From: a virus
Reading direction: 5' to 3' (one strand)
Length of the DNA: 25,458 nucleotides
Virus record (IMG/VR): IMGVR_UViG_3300031758_000521
Coordinates: 1 to 25,458 of that record
Shown in pieces: positions 12,270 to 17,627 of the stretch. The notes beneath the pieces were generated by a model that saw nothing but the letters and a program-made list of their open reading frames with translations, was not told where the DNA came from and did no database searches. The translations under genes and the position numbers were made by a program. The stretch's first letter is position 1, and each line of letters begins with the position of its first letter.

Positions 12270-12344
12270 TGGTGGTGACAGTTGGATTTGAACCAACGAC
12301 CGATTGCGTATGAAGCAATTGCACTACCGCTGTGCTATGTCACC
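12270..12344 (-). tRNA. tRNA-Met(CAT), elongator-like
   Basis: 75 nt with CCA. Acceptor GGTGACA/TGTCACC, D stem GCAC/GTGC, anticodon stem ATTGC/GCAAT, loop TTCATAC, T stem GTTGG/CCAAC, discriminator A. One of three CAT-anticodon tRNAs in the window. Confidence 0.92.
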
Positions 12345-12347
12345 ATT

Positions 12348-12421
12348 TGGCAGGGGATACAAGAATCGAACTTGTGCCAACGGAATCAAAATCCGTTGTG
12401 CTACCATTACACTAATCCCCA
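12348..12421 (-). tRNA. tRNA-Gln(TTG)
   Basis: 74 nt with CCA. Acceptor TGGGGAT/ATCCCCT with a U1-U72 mismatch, D stem GTGT/GCAC, anticodon stem ACGGA/TCCGT, loop TTTTGAT, discriminator G as for Gln. First tRNA after the operon leader. Confidence 0.92.
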
Positions 12422-12439
12422 TCATAAAAAATATGGATG

Positions 12440-12456
12440 CAAATTGTTAAAGAACG
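12440..12456 (-). promoter_or_regulatory. rrn-type boxA in the tRNA operon leader
   Basis: The minus-strand leader reads CGTTCTTTAACAATTTG. The core TTCTTTAACA (12445-12454) plus following AATTT differs from the E. coli rrn boxA region (GCTCTTTAACAATTT) at one base. In rRNA operons boxA binds NusB-S10 and prevents Rho termination. It lies between the promoter at 12489 and the first tRNA, which is where antitermination would be needed. Confidence 0.78.
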
Positions 12457-12460
12457 TTTT

Positions 12461-12482
12461 GTTGAACCTCTATCGACTCAAC
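12461..12482 (-). promoter_or_regulatory. Leader hairpin upstream of boxA (boxB-like position)
   Basis: Minus-strand RNA GTTGA/TCAAC stem with a 12-nt loop, 5 nt before the boxA copy. Rrn and lambdoid nut sites pair a small hairpin with boxA, although this order (hairpin first) is the rrn leader one. The stem is short and AT-containing, so this is suggestive only. Confidence 0.4.
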
Positions 12483-12488
12483 ATATGA

Positions 12489-12549
12489 AGTATAACACAA
12501 TCGGAAAGACTGTCAACAACTATTTTCATAGATGTTGTTTTCATACAAC
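12489..12549 (-). promoter_or_regulatory. Boxed sigma70-type promoter of the tRNA array
   Basis: TATACT (12489-12494), 16-bp spacer, TTGACA (12511-12516), a 17-bp gap, palindrome GTTG-N8-CAAC (12534-12549). It drives the leader with boxA and the tRNA array from tRNA-Gln leftwards. Confidence 0.87.
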
Positions 12550-12554
12550 ACAAA

Positions 12555-12588
12555 GAAAAACCCCCTAGAGTTTTCAGTCTCTAGGGGG
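12555..12588 (-). terminator. Strong intrinsic terminator after the mazG operon
   Basis: Minus-strand stem CCCCCTAGAG/CTCTAGGGGG (12579-12588 with 12561-12570), 8-nt loop, then GTTTTTCTTTG-type T-rich tail. It insulates the mazG operon from the tRNA promoter. Its 5' arm shares five C with an alternative stem (12584-12593 with 12631-12640). Confidence 0.92.
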
Positions 12589-12738
12589 CTTGTCTTTGTA
12601 TTCTCTTTGGACTTATGGTCCTCAGGTATAACAAGCCCCCATCACTGGTGCGTGGCAATCGGATTTCTCTGAGCGAGAAATACTCTGCCACGTAATCGGC
12701 ATATAATTTCTTGTTGAGAGTTTCGATATTAAATTCAT
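12589..12738 (-). ncRNA. Structured non-coding stretch with antiterminator-like stem
   Basis: No convincing gene; a 38-codon frame from 12738 has no clear ribosome binding site. The minus-strand RNA can form a two-part hairpin (12651-12657 with 12686-12692, inner stem 12663-12669 with 12675-12681), a 10-bp GC-rich stem (12631-12640 with 12584-12593) and a small inner hairpin at 12609-12621. The 10-bp stem competes with the terminator at 12555-12588. It is read as the 3' untranslated part of the mazG operon. Attenuator or stable RNA are both possible. Confidence 0.45.
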
Positions 12739-12739
12739 T

Positions 12740-13021
12740 TTAGTTTACTGTTTCTTCGTTAAAAATATTAGACCATTTCTGGAGTTTTGCTTTCTTGTTT
12801 GCGGATGCTCTATCTACTTCATCAATGCTAATGATACCTGTTTCAATCATCAACTGAATCATACAAAATAAATCACCAACTTCTTCTGTCAATCGTTCAC
12901 GATTAGATGCACCATTGTGTTCACCATCTAAACCAAATCTAAAAACTTTACTGATTGCCTGTGTCACTTCGGCACATTCTTCTTGTGCAATGAGTAAAAC
13001 TTCTTTTTCAACACTATTCAT
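12740..13021 (-). CDS. MazG-like nucleotide pyrophosphohydrolase
   Basis: 93 residues, one MazG-type four-helix unit. The first metal-binding motif is E14-E15-x-x-E18 in AQEECAEVTQAISK; the second is E47-x-x-D50 in LTEEVGDLFCMI. This family hydrolyses (d)NTPs, or ppGpp in some cases, to monophosphates; phage copies are thought to protect or tune host metabolism and nucleotide pools. It has an AAGG ribosome binding site 7 nt before the ATG and is the last gene of the operon from the 14739 promoter. Substrate unknown. Confidence 0.9.
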   Translation of the reverse strand: MNSVEKEVLLIAQEECAEVTQAISKVFRFGLDGEHNGASNRERLTEEVGDLFCMIQLMIETGIISIDEVDRASANKKAKLQKWSNIFNEETVN

Positions 13022-13250
13022 TATCTAACCTTTTCTCAATACATAAAATGCTCTGCGAATCTCGGCGGTAATTATAGAACATCAAGATATGACGCTATCA
13101 TACCCATCACACGTTCCTTCCACCCGCTCCCCGACAGATTCCGTTCTCGCATTGCCAGCGGCCTTTCGGTTTAAAGACTACCACCCGTAGCTGTCACACT
13201 ACTTCTCATCCTGTGGGTCACAGTATCCAGAGACTAACCCGGAACGTTCT
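13022..13250 (-). ncRNA. GC-richer, structure-rich non-coding stretch (candidate RNA)
   Basis: About 229 nt with no open frame of note, GC-richer than its surroundings. The minus-strand RNA offers many short hairpins: CTGTG/CACAG, CTAC/GTAG, CC-GAAA-GG with a GNRA-type loop, CCGCT/AGCGG spanning about 28 nt, and TATGA/TCATA. It lies inside an operon, between the 13251 gene and mazG, where neighbours elsewhere are packed with no gaps. I cannot match it to a known RNA family. Confidence 0.4.
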
Positions 13251-13553
13251 TTACATATTCTGAATGAATTGCTTCACCAAGAATCGTTTCACTTCCCATG
13301 CGTTAGTCATTCGCACAGTCTTTTCTTTACTATTCAATCTGTATGTAATATATAGCCTTTTTGGAGCAGAAATTACCACAGCACCAAAAATATTTTTACT
13401 GAGTCCAAACGGTATCACATAAGCATCACCGTTGTCAAGTTTTTTCTTGGCATAACCATTAGCACCTTTGATCTTATCAAGACCACCAAATCGAACTGTA
13501 TCTAAAATTTCAACAGCCATCGATTGTCGTGGACCCATACCATCAATATACAT
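13251..13553 (-). CDS. Hypothetical basic phage protein
   Basis: 100 residues from the ATG at 13553, which has AAGGA 5 nt upstream; an upstream in-frame ATG at 13601 would overlap the preceding gene far more. The N-terminus MYIDGMGPRQSMAVEILDTV is followed by a Lys-rich middle and a strand-rich end with RLYITYRLNSKEKTVRMT, then a helix WEVKRFLVKQFIQ. Predicted soluble and DNA/RNA-compatible in charge, but no motif recognised. It is followed by the unusual non-coding stretch at 13022-13250. Confidence 0.72.
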   Translation of the reverse strand: MYIDGMGPRQSMAVEILDTVRFGGLDKIKGANGYAKKKLDNGDAYVIPFGLSKNIFGAVVISAPKRLYITYRLNSKEKTVRMTNAWEVKRFLVKQFIQNM

Positions 13554-13686
13554 ATTGTTCCTTATGCTTTGGTTCTCTCTTACGCTTGTCTTCAACCACA
13601 CGCATACGATACTTAGGGCTACGCAAGTCCTTCGCTACCATGTTACGTGGTTTTGTTTTCGACAATTTAAAATTCAGGCTCTCCAT
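13543..13686 (-). CDS. Small very basic phage protein
   Basis: 47 residues from the ATG at 13686 (13695 is an alternative). The sequence RNMVAKDLRSPKYRMRVVE is a pattern I recall from a short, conserved T4-like phage protein of unknown function. It overlaps both neighbours (20 nt upstream gene, 11 nt downstream gene) in another frame, but the basic, conserved-looking sequence and a GGAAG site argue that it is real. Confidence 0.65.
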   Translation of the reverse strand: MESLNFKLSKTKPRNMVAKDLRSPKYRMRVVEDKRKREPKHKEQYVY

Positions 13687-13903
13687 AACTTCCATAATCC
13701 TCATCGGTTCCATATCCTGCTGAAGCCATAGCGGAATCAAAATCTCCGTCCATGCTTTCATTATACTCTGCATCCATAAAACTTGCAACAAAATTGTCAA
13801 CCAATTCTACTGGTATATTAAGCATTGTTGCAATCGTGAATTCATTGTATCCTTGAAGATACAACTCTTCAATCTCCATAGCCAACTCGCTCATCTTACT
13901 CAT
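13667..13903 (-). CDS. Small phage protein with helix-turn-helix-like N-terminus
   Basis: 78 residues. The N-terminal 40 residues (ELAMEIEELYLQGYNEFTIATMLNIPVELVDNF) have the spacing of a small helix-turn-helix: helix, 'GYNEFTIATMLNIP' turn, recognition helix. The C-terminal part is acidic with Asp/Gly/Tyr repeats. Similar short proteins with 'LYxxGxxxxxIAxxLxIP' occur widely in phages. The start overlaps the upstream stop (ATGA). It may bind DNA; no target is known. Confidence 0.8.
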   Translation of the reverse strand: MSKMSELAMEIEELYLQGYNEFTIATMLNIPVELVDNFVASFMDAEYNESMDGDFDSAMASAGYGTDEDYGSYGEPEF

Positions 13904-14244
13904 GCTAGTTCCTTTTGCTTATCCAAAACTTGTTGATACGTCATTGTGGGTTCTTTGCTAGTGATAGCACCATCAAACTGTAACTGAGACCTCTCAAACC
14001 ATGAAAGGTAGTCATCACTTTCCATAGACCAATCGACCATGTACTCGCTAGAATAATCCGTATTCGTTTCAATGCCAGTCAATGTGAACTTCACAAACTC
14101 ATTGTAATCTATGTTAAGCGGAACGTCAAGTATCTTATACTCTGAACCGCCTTTGGCTTTCCAATACTGAGGACACTCACCCACACCATCCCAATCATGT
14201 GCGCCATAATTTTCGTGGTACTGAGTGCGGATAACTATCATCAT
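13900..14244 (-). CDS. Conserved phage protein (IRTQYHENYGAHDWDG family)
   Basis: 114 residues. IRTQYHENYGAHDWDGVGEC near the N-terminus, followed by PQYWKAKGGSEYKI, is a pattern common in T4-like phages. The rest is soluble with many aromatics (YLSWFERSQLQFDG). The start is a tandem ATG behind AAAGGA. Function unknown. It is the second to third gene of the operon from the 14739 promoter, coupled to the next gene by ATGA. Confidence 0.85.
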   Translation of the reverse strand: MMIVIRTQYHENYGAHDWDGVGECPQYWKAKGGSEYKILDVPLNIDYNEFVKFTLTGIETNTDYSSEYMVDWSMESDDYLSWFERSQLQFDGAITSKEPTMTYQQVLDKQKELA

Positions 14245-14256
14245 ATATTTATTCCT

Positions 14257-14451
14257 TTAATAACTTTGGTGAGAATGTCCTACTGCAAACAATGGGGTAC
14301 CATCGTTGTCATCGCCAGCAGGTCGTGGCATAAAACAATCGGCAAAATCATCATAACAGTAGTAACCAGTCTGTGTCACAACCAAGCGGGCATCAGCCGG
14401 CAAGGCAGACAAAGCGGTAATCATATCCGCAACAGTAACAAAATTAGTCAT
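14257..14451 (-). CDS. Small phage protein, unknown function
   Basis: 64 residues. The N-terminal helix (VTVADMITALSALPADARLVV) then TQTGYYCYDDFADC and a Gly/Asp turn, ending in GHSHQSY. The layout 'helix, LPxDARLVV, strand' is typical of small phage proteins I recall with motif 'AxLPxxAxVxV'. No known role. It starts 1 nt after the upstream stop. Confidence 0.75.
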   Translation of the reverse strand: MTNFVTVADMITALSALPADARLVVTQTGYYCYDDFADCFMPRPAGDDNDGTPLFAVGHSHQSY

Positions 14452-14452
14452 A

Positions 14453-14725
14453 TTATCTTTCCTTAAAACCTAATTCAAATTCCATCATCAACATTTTTGC
14501 AATATTAATATATTGCCTTGCATCATTCAACGCACGTTCACTACCGTGTTCCATCACTTCCTGTGCATCAGAAAGGTAACTTGCAATCACCATACCAGGA
14601 CCAGAAAGTTGGAAACTAATTGAATCTTGTACAGACTCAAGAATTTCGGATTTCTTAGCACCGTATGCTTGGATTTCCCAGAGGGTTTGTTCGCTTGCTG
14701 TTCTCATTTCAATGTCCTTTATCAA
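14453..14725 (-). CDS. Hypothetical phage protein, first gene of its operon
   Basis: 90 residues, all-helical by pattern (MIKDIEMRTASEQTLWEIQ..., then AREYINIAKML-type C-terminal helix with RALNDARQYINIAKM). The segment ALNDARQYINIAKML recalls helices in other phage proteins that sit beside mazG-like genes, but I cannot name the family. It lies just behind the boxed promoter at 14739-14799, with AAAGGA upstream of the ATG. Confidence 0.75.
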   Translation of the reverse strand: MIKDIEMRTASEQTLWEIQAYGAKKSEILESVQDSISFQLSGPGMVIASYLSDAQEVMEHGSERALNDARQYINIAKMLMMEFELGFKER

Positions 14726-14738
14726 CTCAACAGAATTA

Positions 14739-14799
14739 ATTATACACGGTTCGGAGGGTAAGTCAACAACTATTTTCGTTACTGTTGTTATTCTGCAAC
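14739..14799 (-). promoter_or_regulatory. Boxed sigma70-type promoter
   Basis: TATAAT (14739-14744), 16-bp spacer, TTGACT (14761-14766), a 17-bp gap, palindrome GTTG-N8-CAAC (14784-14799). It drives 14725 down to mazG. The palindrome lies over the end of the 14788 gene. Confidence 0.87.
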
Positions 14800-14970
14800 A
14801 GGTGCAAACATCTTGCGACCATCAACCATGAACCGTTCAAATGCTTCCATAGTCTTTTCAGAGTAAACCATCTTACCTTCATGTTGGATATCTTGCAATA
14901 ACTCCAAGAAACCCAAACCTAAAAATTCACGTTCTTTATTCAGAATACCAATTGCTGTTTCGATTTTCAT
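14788..14970 (-). CDS. Small phage protein, unknown function
   Basis: 60 residues: an N-terminal helix with NKEREFLGLGFLELLQDIQ then KMVYSEKTMEAFERFM. This 'EREFLG.xFLxLLxDxQ...MVYSxKTxEA' pattern is familiar from small uncharacterised phage proteins. RBS AAGGAAA. Last gene of the operon from the 15714 promoter; its final codons form part of the next operator. Confidence 0.8.
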   Translation of the reverse strand: MKIETAIGILNKEREFLGLGFLELLQDIQHEGKMVYSEKTMEAFERFMVDGRKMFAPVAE

Positions 14971-14979
14971 TTTATTTCC

Positions 14980-15159
14980 TTAATCAAAAAAGTTGCCAGA
15001 CTGATACGAAAATGCATTCTGGCCAGCATCAGCCCAAGCCATAGGATGCAAATCCAACTTATCAATCACTTGACGATTACACATTTCCATCGCATTCAGT
15101 TTAGACTCTGCGGCGAATTCATAAACATCTTTACCAACATAAAATTTGTATGTAATCAT
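14980..15159 (-). CDS. Small phage protein, unknown function
   Basis: 59 residues from the ATG at 15159, 1 nt after the upstream stop; longer in-frame starts would overlap the upstream gene and add an unrelated hydrophobic stretch. The segment VYEFAAESKLNAMEMCNRQV, then LHPMAWADAGQNAFSYQSGNF, has the look of a conserved small phage protein. No membrane segment with this start. Function unknown. Confidence 0.75.
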   Translation of the reverse strand: MITYKFYVGKDVYEFAAESKLNAMEMCNRQVIDKLDLHPMAWADAGQNAFSYQSGNFFD

Positions 15160-15160
15160 A

Positions 15161-15397
15161 TTAAGCACCATAAAAGTCAGAAGTAAAACCACAAGTATTG
15201 TAGACACACTCACGAACTGTGGTGTCCATCGCTTCACCAAATTTGTTGTAATCATTTTTGGCTAACATGTTGAGACACTTGTAAGTTTCTGGCCATGTTA
15301 GGTTCATTGTTACTGCGGCAACAACAACACCGTGAACGGCTAAGTTGCCAACTTCGCTAAACATTCCGTAAGAGATATCATGTGATAATGTAGTCAT
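15161..15397 (-). CDS. Small phage protein, unknown function
   Basis: 78 residues (MTTLSHDISYGMFSEVGNLA...). It contains YGMFSEVGNLAVHGVVVAAV and a C-terminal DTTVRECVYNTCGFTSDFY with two Cys. This 'YGxF...GNxAVHxVVVxAV' pattern recalls a small protein found in T4-like phages. Soluble by charge. RBS AAGGAAAT 5-6 nt from the ATG. It belongs to the three-gene run read from 15714. Confidence 0.78.
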   Translation of the reverse strand: MTTLSHDISYGMFSEVGNLAVHGVVVAAVTMNLTWPETYKCLNMLAKNDYNKFGEAMDTTVRECVYNTCGFTSDFYGA

Positions 15398-15406
15398 TTT
15401 ATTTCC

Positions 15407-15676
15407 TTAAATCAAATCAACTTGAACTTGCGTACCAACTTGCGAGGTATTGTAACTTGTCATGCCAACACCAGTCGGAACTAACGCACCATCTTTTTGT
15501 GCCATGTAACGCATGTAAGACAAACGGAGCAAAGCATCATTAGCCGCTTGTGAATGGGTGTATGTAGCAAACACACTTGACACACCAGCAACGGTGGTGT
15601 AGACACCAATTCCGTCAAACATCACACGAATTTTTTGTGAATTCTTGAAGCCCTGAATGTAAGTTTTTGTACGCAT
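15407..15676 (-). CDS. Small phage protein, unknown function, first gene of its operon
   Basis: 89 residues, beta-rich at the start (KTYIQGFKNSQKIRVMFDGI), then a Ser/Thr/Ala segment (FATYTHSQAANDALLRLSYM) and a strand-rich end. No signal or membrane segment. It is the promoter-proximal gene behind the boxed promoter at 15714, with a GGAAAT site. I recall similar short proteins in T4-like phages but no function. Confidence 0.75.
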   Translation of the reverse strand: MRTKTYIQGFKNSQKIRVMFDGIGVYTTVAGVSSVFATYTHSQAANDALLRLSYMRYMAQKDGALVPTGVGMTSYNTSQVGTQVQVDLI

Positions 15677-15713
15677 TTCAAATTTCCTTTTCTTTTCTCA
15701 ATCTCTAGACTCT

Positions 15714-15774
15714 AGTATACCACAATGGGCACACTTGTCAACAACTATTTTCGATTCTGTTGTTTTTTTGCAAC
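15714..15774 (-). promoter_or_regulatory. Boxed sigma70-type promoter
   Basis: TATACT (15714-15719), 16-bp spacer, TTGACA (15736-15741), a 17-bp gap, palindrome GTTG-N8-CAAC (15759-15774) with seven T in the middle. It drives 14788-15676. The early transcribed sequence matches that of the promoter at 3489. Confidence 0.88.
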
Positions 15775-15789
15775 TGAATACTTTGGTAT

Positions 15790-16122
15790 TCACATTGCCC
15801 CCATCCAACGAACGTTCTGGAAAGTCCGTGCCATCGTGTTACCACGGGCAAAATTCTTTGCAGGAGCCGACCAACCAGCCGCTTTCAAAATGTCGCCTTT
15901 GGTGAATTTGCCCATGTCACGGAGACAAACAAACGAATGCACGGAACGACCGCTACCAGCACGACCAGTAATTACTTTGATATAACTACGACCAACTTCA
16001 TAGGACAAGGAATCGCAAAATTCTTGTGCCATTGCTTTTTGAATTTCAGAAGGATTGTCACCATGCCATTTAACATAGTCAGCTTTGATGCATTCGAGGT
16101 ATTCGTTAAATCCGTCAATCAT
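15790..16122 (-). CDS. Conserved phage protein, unknown function
   Basis: 110 residues. The first half is helical (MIDGFNEYLECIKADYVKWHGDNPSEIQKAM-type start), then SYEVGRSYIKVITGRAGSGR, then RSVHSFVCLRDMGKFTKGDILKAAGW. The segments 'SYIKVI...GxGxxRSVHSFVC' and 'KFxxGDILKAAxWxxPAKNFARGN' belong to a small protein seen in many large phages, function unknown. The GRAGSGRS stretch looks like a loop but lacks a following Walker B, so an ATPase is unlikely. It follows the 26-residue peptide gene. Confidence 0.85.
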   Translation of the reverse strand: MIDGFNEYLECIKADYVKWHGDNPSEIQKAMAQEFCDSLSYEVGRSYIKVITGRAGSGRSVHSFVCLRDMGKFTKGDILKAAGWSAPAKNFARGNTMARTFQNVRWMGAM

Positions 16123-16145
16123 TTTCTTTTCCTTAAAAATTAAAA

Positions 16146-16226
16146 TCAGCCGAGGGTCGTAACAGAACCACTAACAGCGGCACCGAACAAAACTATTACT
16201 GTAAAAATCATCAAAACTGTAAGCAT
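16146..16226 (-). CDS. 26-residue membrane peptide
   Basis: MLTVLMIFTVIVLFGAAV then a short Ser/Thr/Gly tail: almost one single transmembrane helix. It has one of the best ribosome binding sites in the window (AGGAG) and is the first gene behind the boxed promoter at 16263. Small hydrophobic peptides of this kind are often missed in annotation. Function unknown; inner-membrane location likely. Confidence 0.65.
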   Translation of the reverse strand: MLTVLMIFTVIVLFGAAVSGSVTTLG

Positions 16227-16262
16227 CTAAATCTCCTATTAATCTTACTCACTACAGAATCT

Positions 16263-16323
16263 ATTATACACGGTTCGGTAGGTACGTCAACAACTATTTT
16301 GGCTTTTGTTGCTGGAAAACAAC
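16263..16323 (-). promoter_or_regulatory. Boxed sigma70-type promoter
   Basis: TATAAT (16263-16268), 16-bp spacer, TTGACG (16285-16290), a 17-bp gap, palindrome GTTG-N8-CAAC (16308-16323). It drives the 26-residue peptide and 15790-16122. A terminator lies immediately upstream. Confidence 0.85.
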
Positions 16324-16328
16324 AAAAA

Positions 16329-16345
16329 AGCCGTCTAAAACGGCT
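16329..16345 (-). terminator. Intrinsic terminator of the Rnh operon
   Basis: Minus-strand stem AGCCGT/ACGGCT with a 5-nt loop, followed by TTTTTTG. It closes the operon read from 19968. No competing upstream complement was found for this one. Confidence 0.87.
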
Positions 16346-16372
16346 CGAAAAGGGGTATTAGTACTTCGGTAT

Positions 16373-16972
16373 TCAATCTTCGGACTCTAGTTCCTCGTTT
16401 TGCGGCAATTTCTCACCTCGTTCTAATCGATGGGTATCGCACAATGTTGAAATCCATCCGTAGTTATTTGAACGACCAGGACTACCACACACTTCACATG
16501 TACGATATGACATGGACTCAGCCATACGAATCATTCCATCAATTGTATCTGTAAAACCATTTGTATAGAATCGCAATCCGCCAAACTTTTCTTTCACTTG
16601 ACTTGCTGTGATGTGTGGCATATGTGGAGGAACTTCTCTGAACTCTCCTTTTACAATTGCTTTGCTAGAATGTTCAATCGCCCATTCATCTGGTTCTGTT
16701 TTATTACCAAATGTAAAATTCATTTGAAGTGGGCGTGTGTCTCCAGCCAATGCACGTTTCAACGCACGATTGAATTTCAATACTCTTGCACGTTCTTTAC
16801 GTCTTTGATCCACGTGATGTTGAATGTTTGAACACAATACATCAATGATGTTGTACCAACCATCACCACAATCAAAACCCCAACACATAGCGGTGTGTGT
16901 CATTGGGGCATGACGATACTTAAAAATCTTTGGGTACTTTGCTACTAGTGCTTCGTCCAATTCTTTTTTCAT
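16373..16972 (-). CDS. Conserved phage protein with C-terminal zinc finger
   Basis: 199 residues. The N-terminal part (FKYRHAPMTHTAMCWGFDCGDGW) and the C-terminal part (VKEKFGGLRFYTNG, then CEVCGSPG...GWISTLCDTH) match a pattern widespread in phages: a 'KEKFGGLRFY' segment followed by a CxxC...CxxH zinc-binding site (Cys-Glu-Val-Cys and Cys-Asp-Thr-His). The middle is basic, suggesting nucleic-acid contact. Function unknown. It is the last gene of the Rnh operon, 30 nt before the terminator. Confidence 0.82.
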   Translation of the reverse strand: MKKELDEALVAKYPKIFKYRHAPMTHTAMCWGFDCGDGWYNIIDVLCSNIQHHVDQRRKERARVLKFNRALKRALAGDTRPLQMNFTFGNKTEPDEWAIEHSSKAIVKGEFREVPPHMPHITASQVKEKFGGLRFYTNGFTDTIDGMIRMAESMSYRTCEVCGSPGRSNNYGWISTLCDTHRLERGEKLPQNEELESED

Positions 16973-16989
16973 AATATACTCTCAATAAA

Positions 16990-17178
16990 TTATTTCACTT
17001 CGTCAAATTCTTCAAACTCGTCCCAATCATCTTCTTTGAGATTCTTAGGATCAATAAACTTAGTCTGGTGCTTGAACTTATCTTTTTGCTTTTTAGATTC
17101 GTCCAACTTCGGTTTCCCTTTGCGACCTTCGTCATCATAGAAGTCACGGAAACTGGAATACTTTTTTGTTTTTGCCAT
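16990..17178 (-). CDS. Small highly charged protein
   Basis: 62 residues from the ATG at 17178 (MAKTKKYSSFRDF...). An upstream in-frame ATG at 17226 would overlap the upstream gene. A basic N-terminal two-thirds rich in Lys is followed by a very acidic tail (DDWDEFEEFDEV). Probably disordered. Short Lys-then-acid proteins like this occur near rnh in T4-like cyanophages, with no known function. Confidence 0.75.
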   Translation of the reverse strand: MAKTKKYSSFRDFYDDEGRKGKPKLDESKKQKDKFKHQTKFIDPKNLKEDDWDEFEEFDEVK

Positions 17179-17182
17179 TTTG

Positions 17183-17626
17183 TTACTCTGATTCTCCCTG
17201 CAAGATTTCGGGCAACGCTTCTTCAATAAGTTTTCTAGTGATGCCTTTGTACGTAAGTTTTTTATCCTTCATCATCAAAACAAGTTTAGCCTCTTCTGGA
17301 GAAACTGTTTCAAGAACCTCAATAAAAATTGATTCACGCTTGATAGGGTTTATAGCACTACCCTTTAGAAAATATTCAAACTTTCTCAATTCTTTTGGTA
17401 GACGATTGTGTCCCCAATTGTCTGGAGTTTCCATAGGTCTATATGGTGGAGCGCCTGCGGGCAATTCAAATATAACATTCTTATGAAATGTATATCGCAA
17501 AACCGTTTTCAATTCTGGTGTCAAGTTTGCAATCTGCTTCAATGAACTTGCTCTTTTAGCCGCTGGTAATTCTGCGACATGCTGGAGCAACTCTGGTAAA
17601 GTCATTTTACTAATATCAATAGCCAT
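17183..17626 (-). CDS. DUF6433-like protein
   Basis: 147 residues. The segment ELKTVLRYTFHKNVIFELPAGAPPYRP (about 38-64) and the end MMKDKKLTYKGITRKLIEEALPEIL match a family, DUF6433, that sits beside replication genes in T4-like cyanophages: a 'LPxGxPPY.P' motif followed by 'FIExLExVxPxEAKLxLxMKDKKL..KG'. No enzyme activity is known. It is separated by 1 nt from the rnh gene. Assignment from memory, no search done. Confidence 0.75.
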   Translation of the reverse strand: MAIDISKMTLPELLQHVAELPAAKRASSLKQIANLTPELKTVLRYTFHKNVIFELPAGAPPYRPMETPDNWGHNRLPKELRKFEYFLKGSAINPIKRESIFIEVLETVSPEEAKLVLMMKDKKLTYKGITRKLIEEALPEILQGESE

Positions 17627-17627
17627 T

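Noticed and set aside
12282-12488. A 68-codon plus-strand frame across tRNA-Met and tRNA-Gln
   Set aside because: It is the antisense of two clear tRNA genes and the operon leader.
12625-12738. A 38-codon minus-strand frame starting at 12738
   Set aside because: No proper ribosome binding site, odd composition, and it is overlaid by conserved-looking RNA stems.
13022-13250. Group I intron, hammerhead ribozyme, RNase P RNA or tmRNA
   Set aside because: I looked for the core motifs (P7 pairing elements, CTGATGA, conserved RNase P segments, tRNA-like end) and did not find them in the right order.
14246-14253. AATAAATA late-promoter-like octamer on the minus strand
   Set aside because: It lies 2 nt before a start codon, too close to act as its promoter, and is explained by the ribosome binding region.
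15790-16122. GRAGSGRS as a Walker A motif of an ATPase
   Set aside because: No Lys-Thr/Ser ending of a P-loop and no Walker B; the whole protein is only 110 residues.
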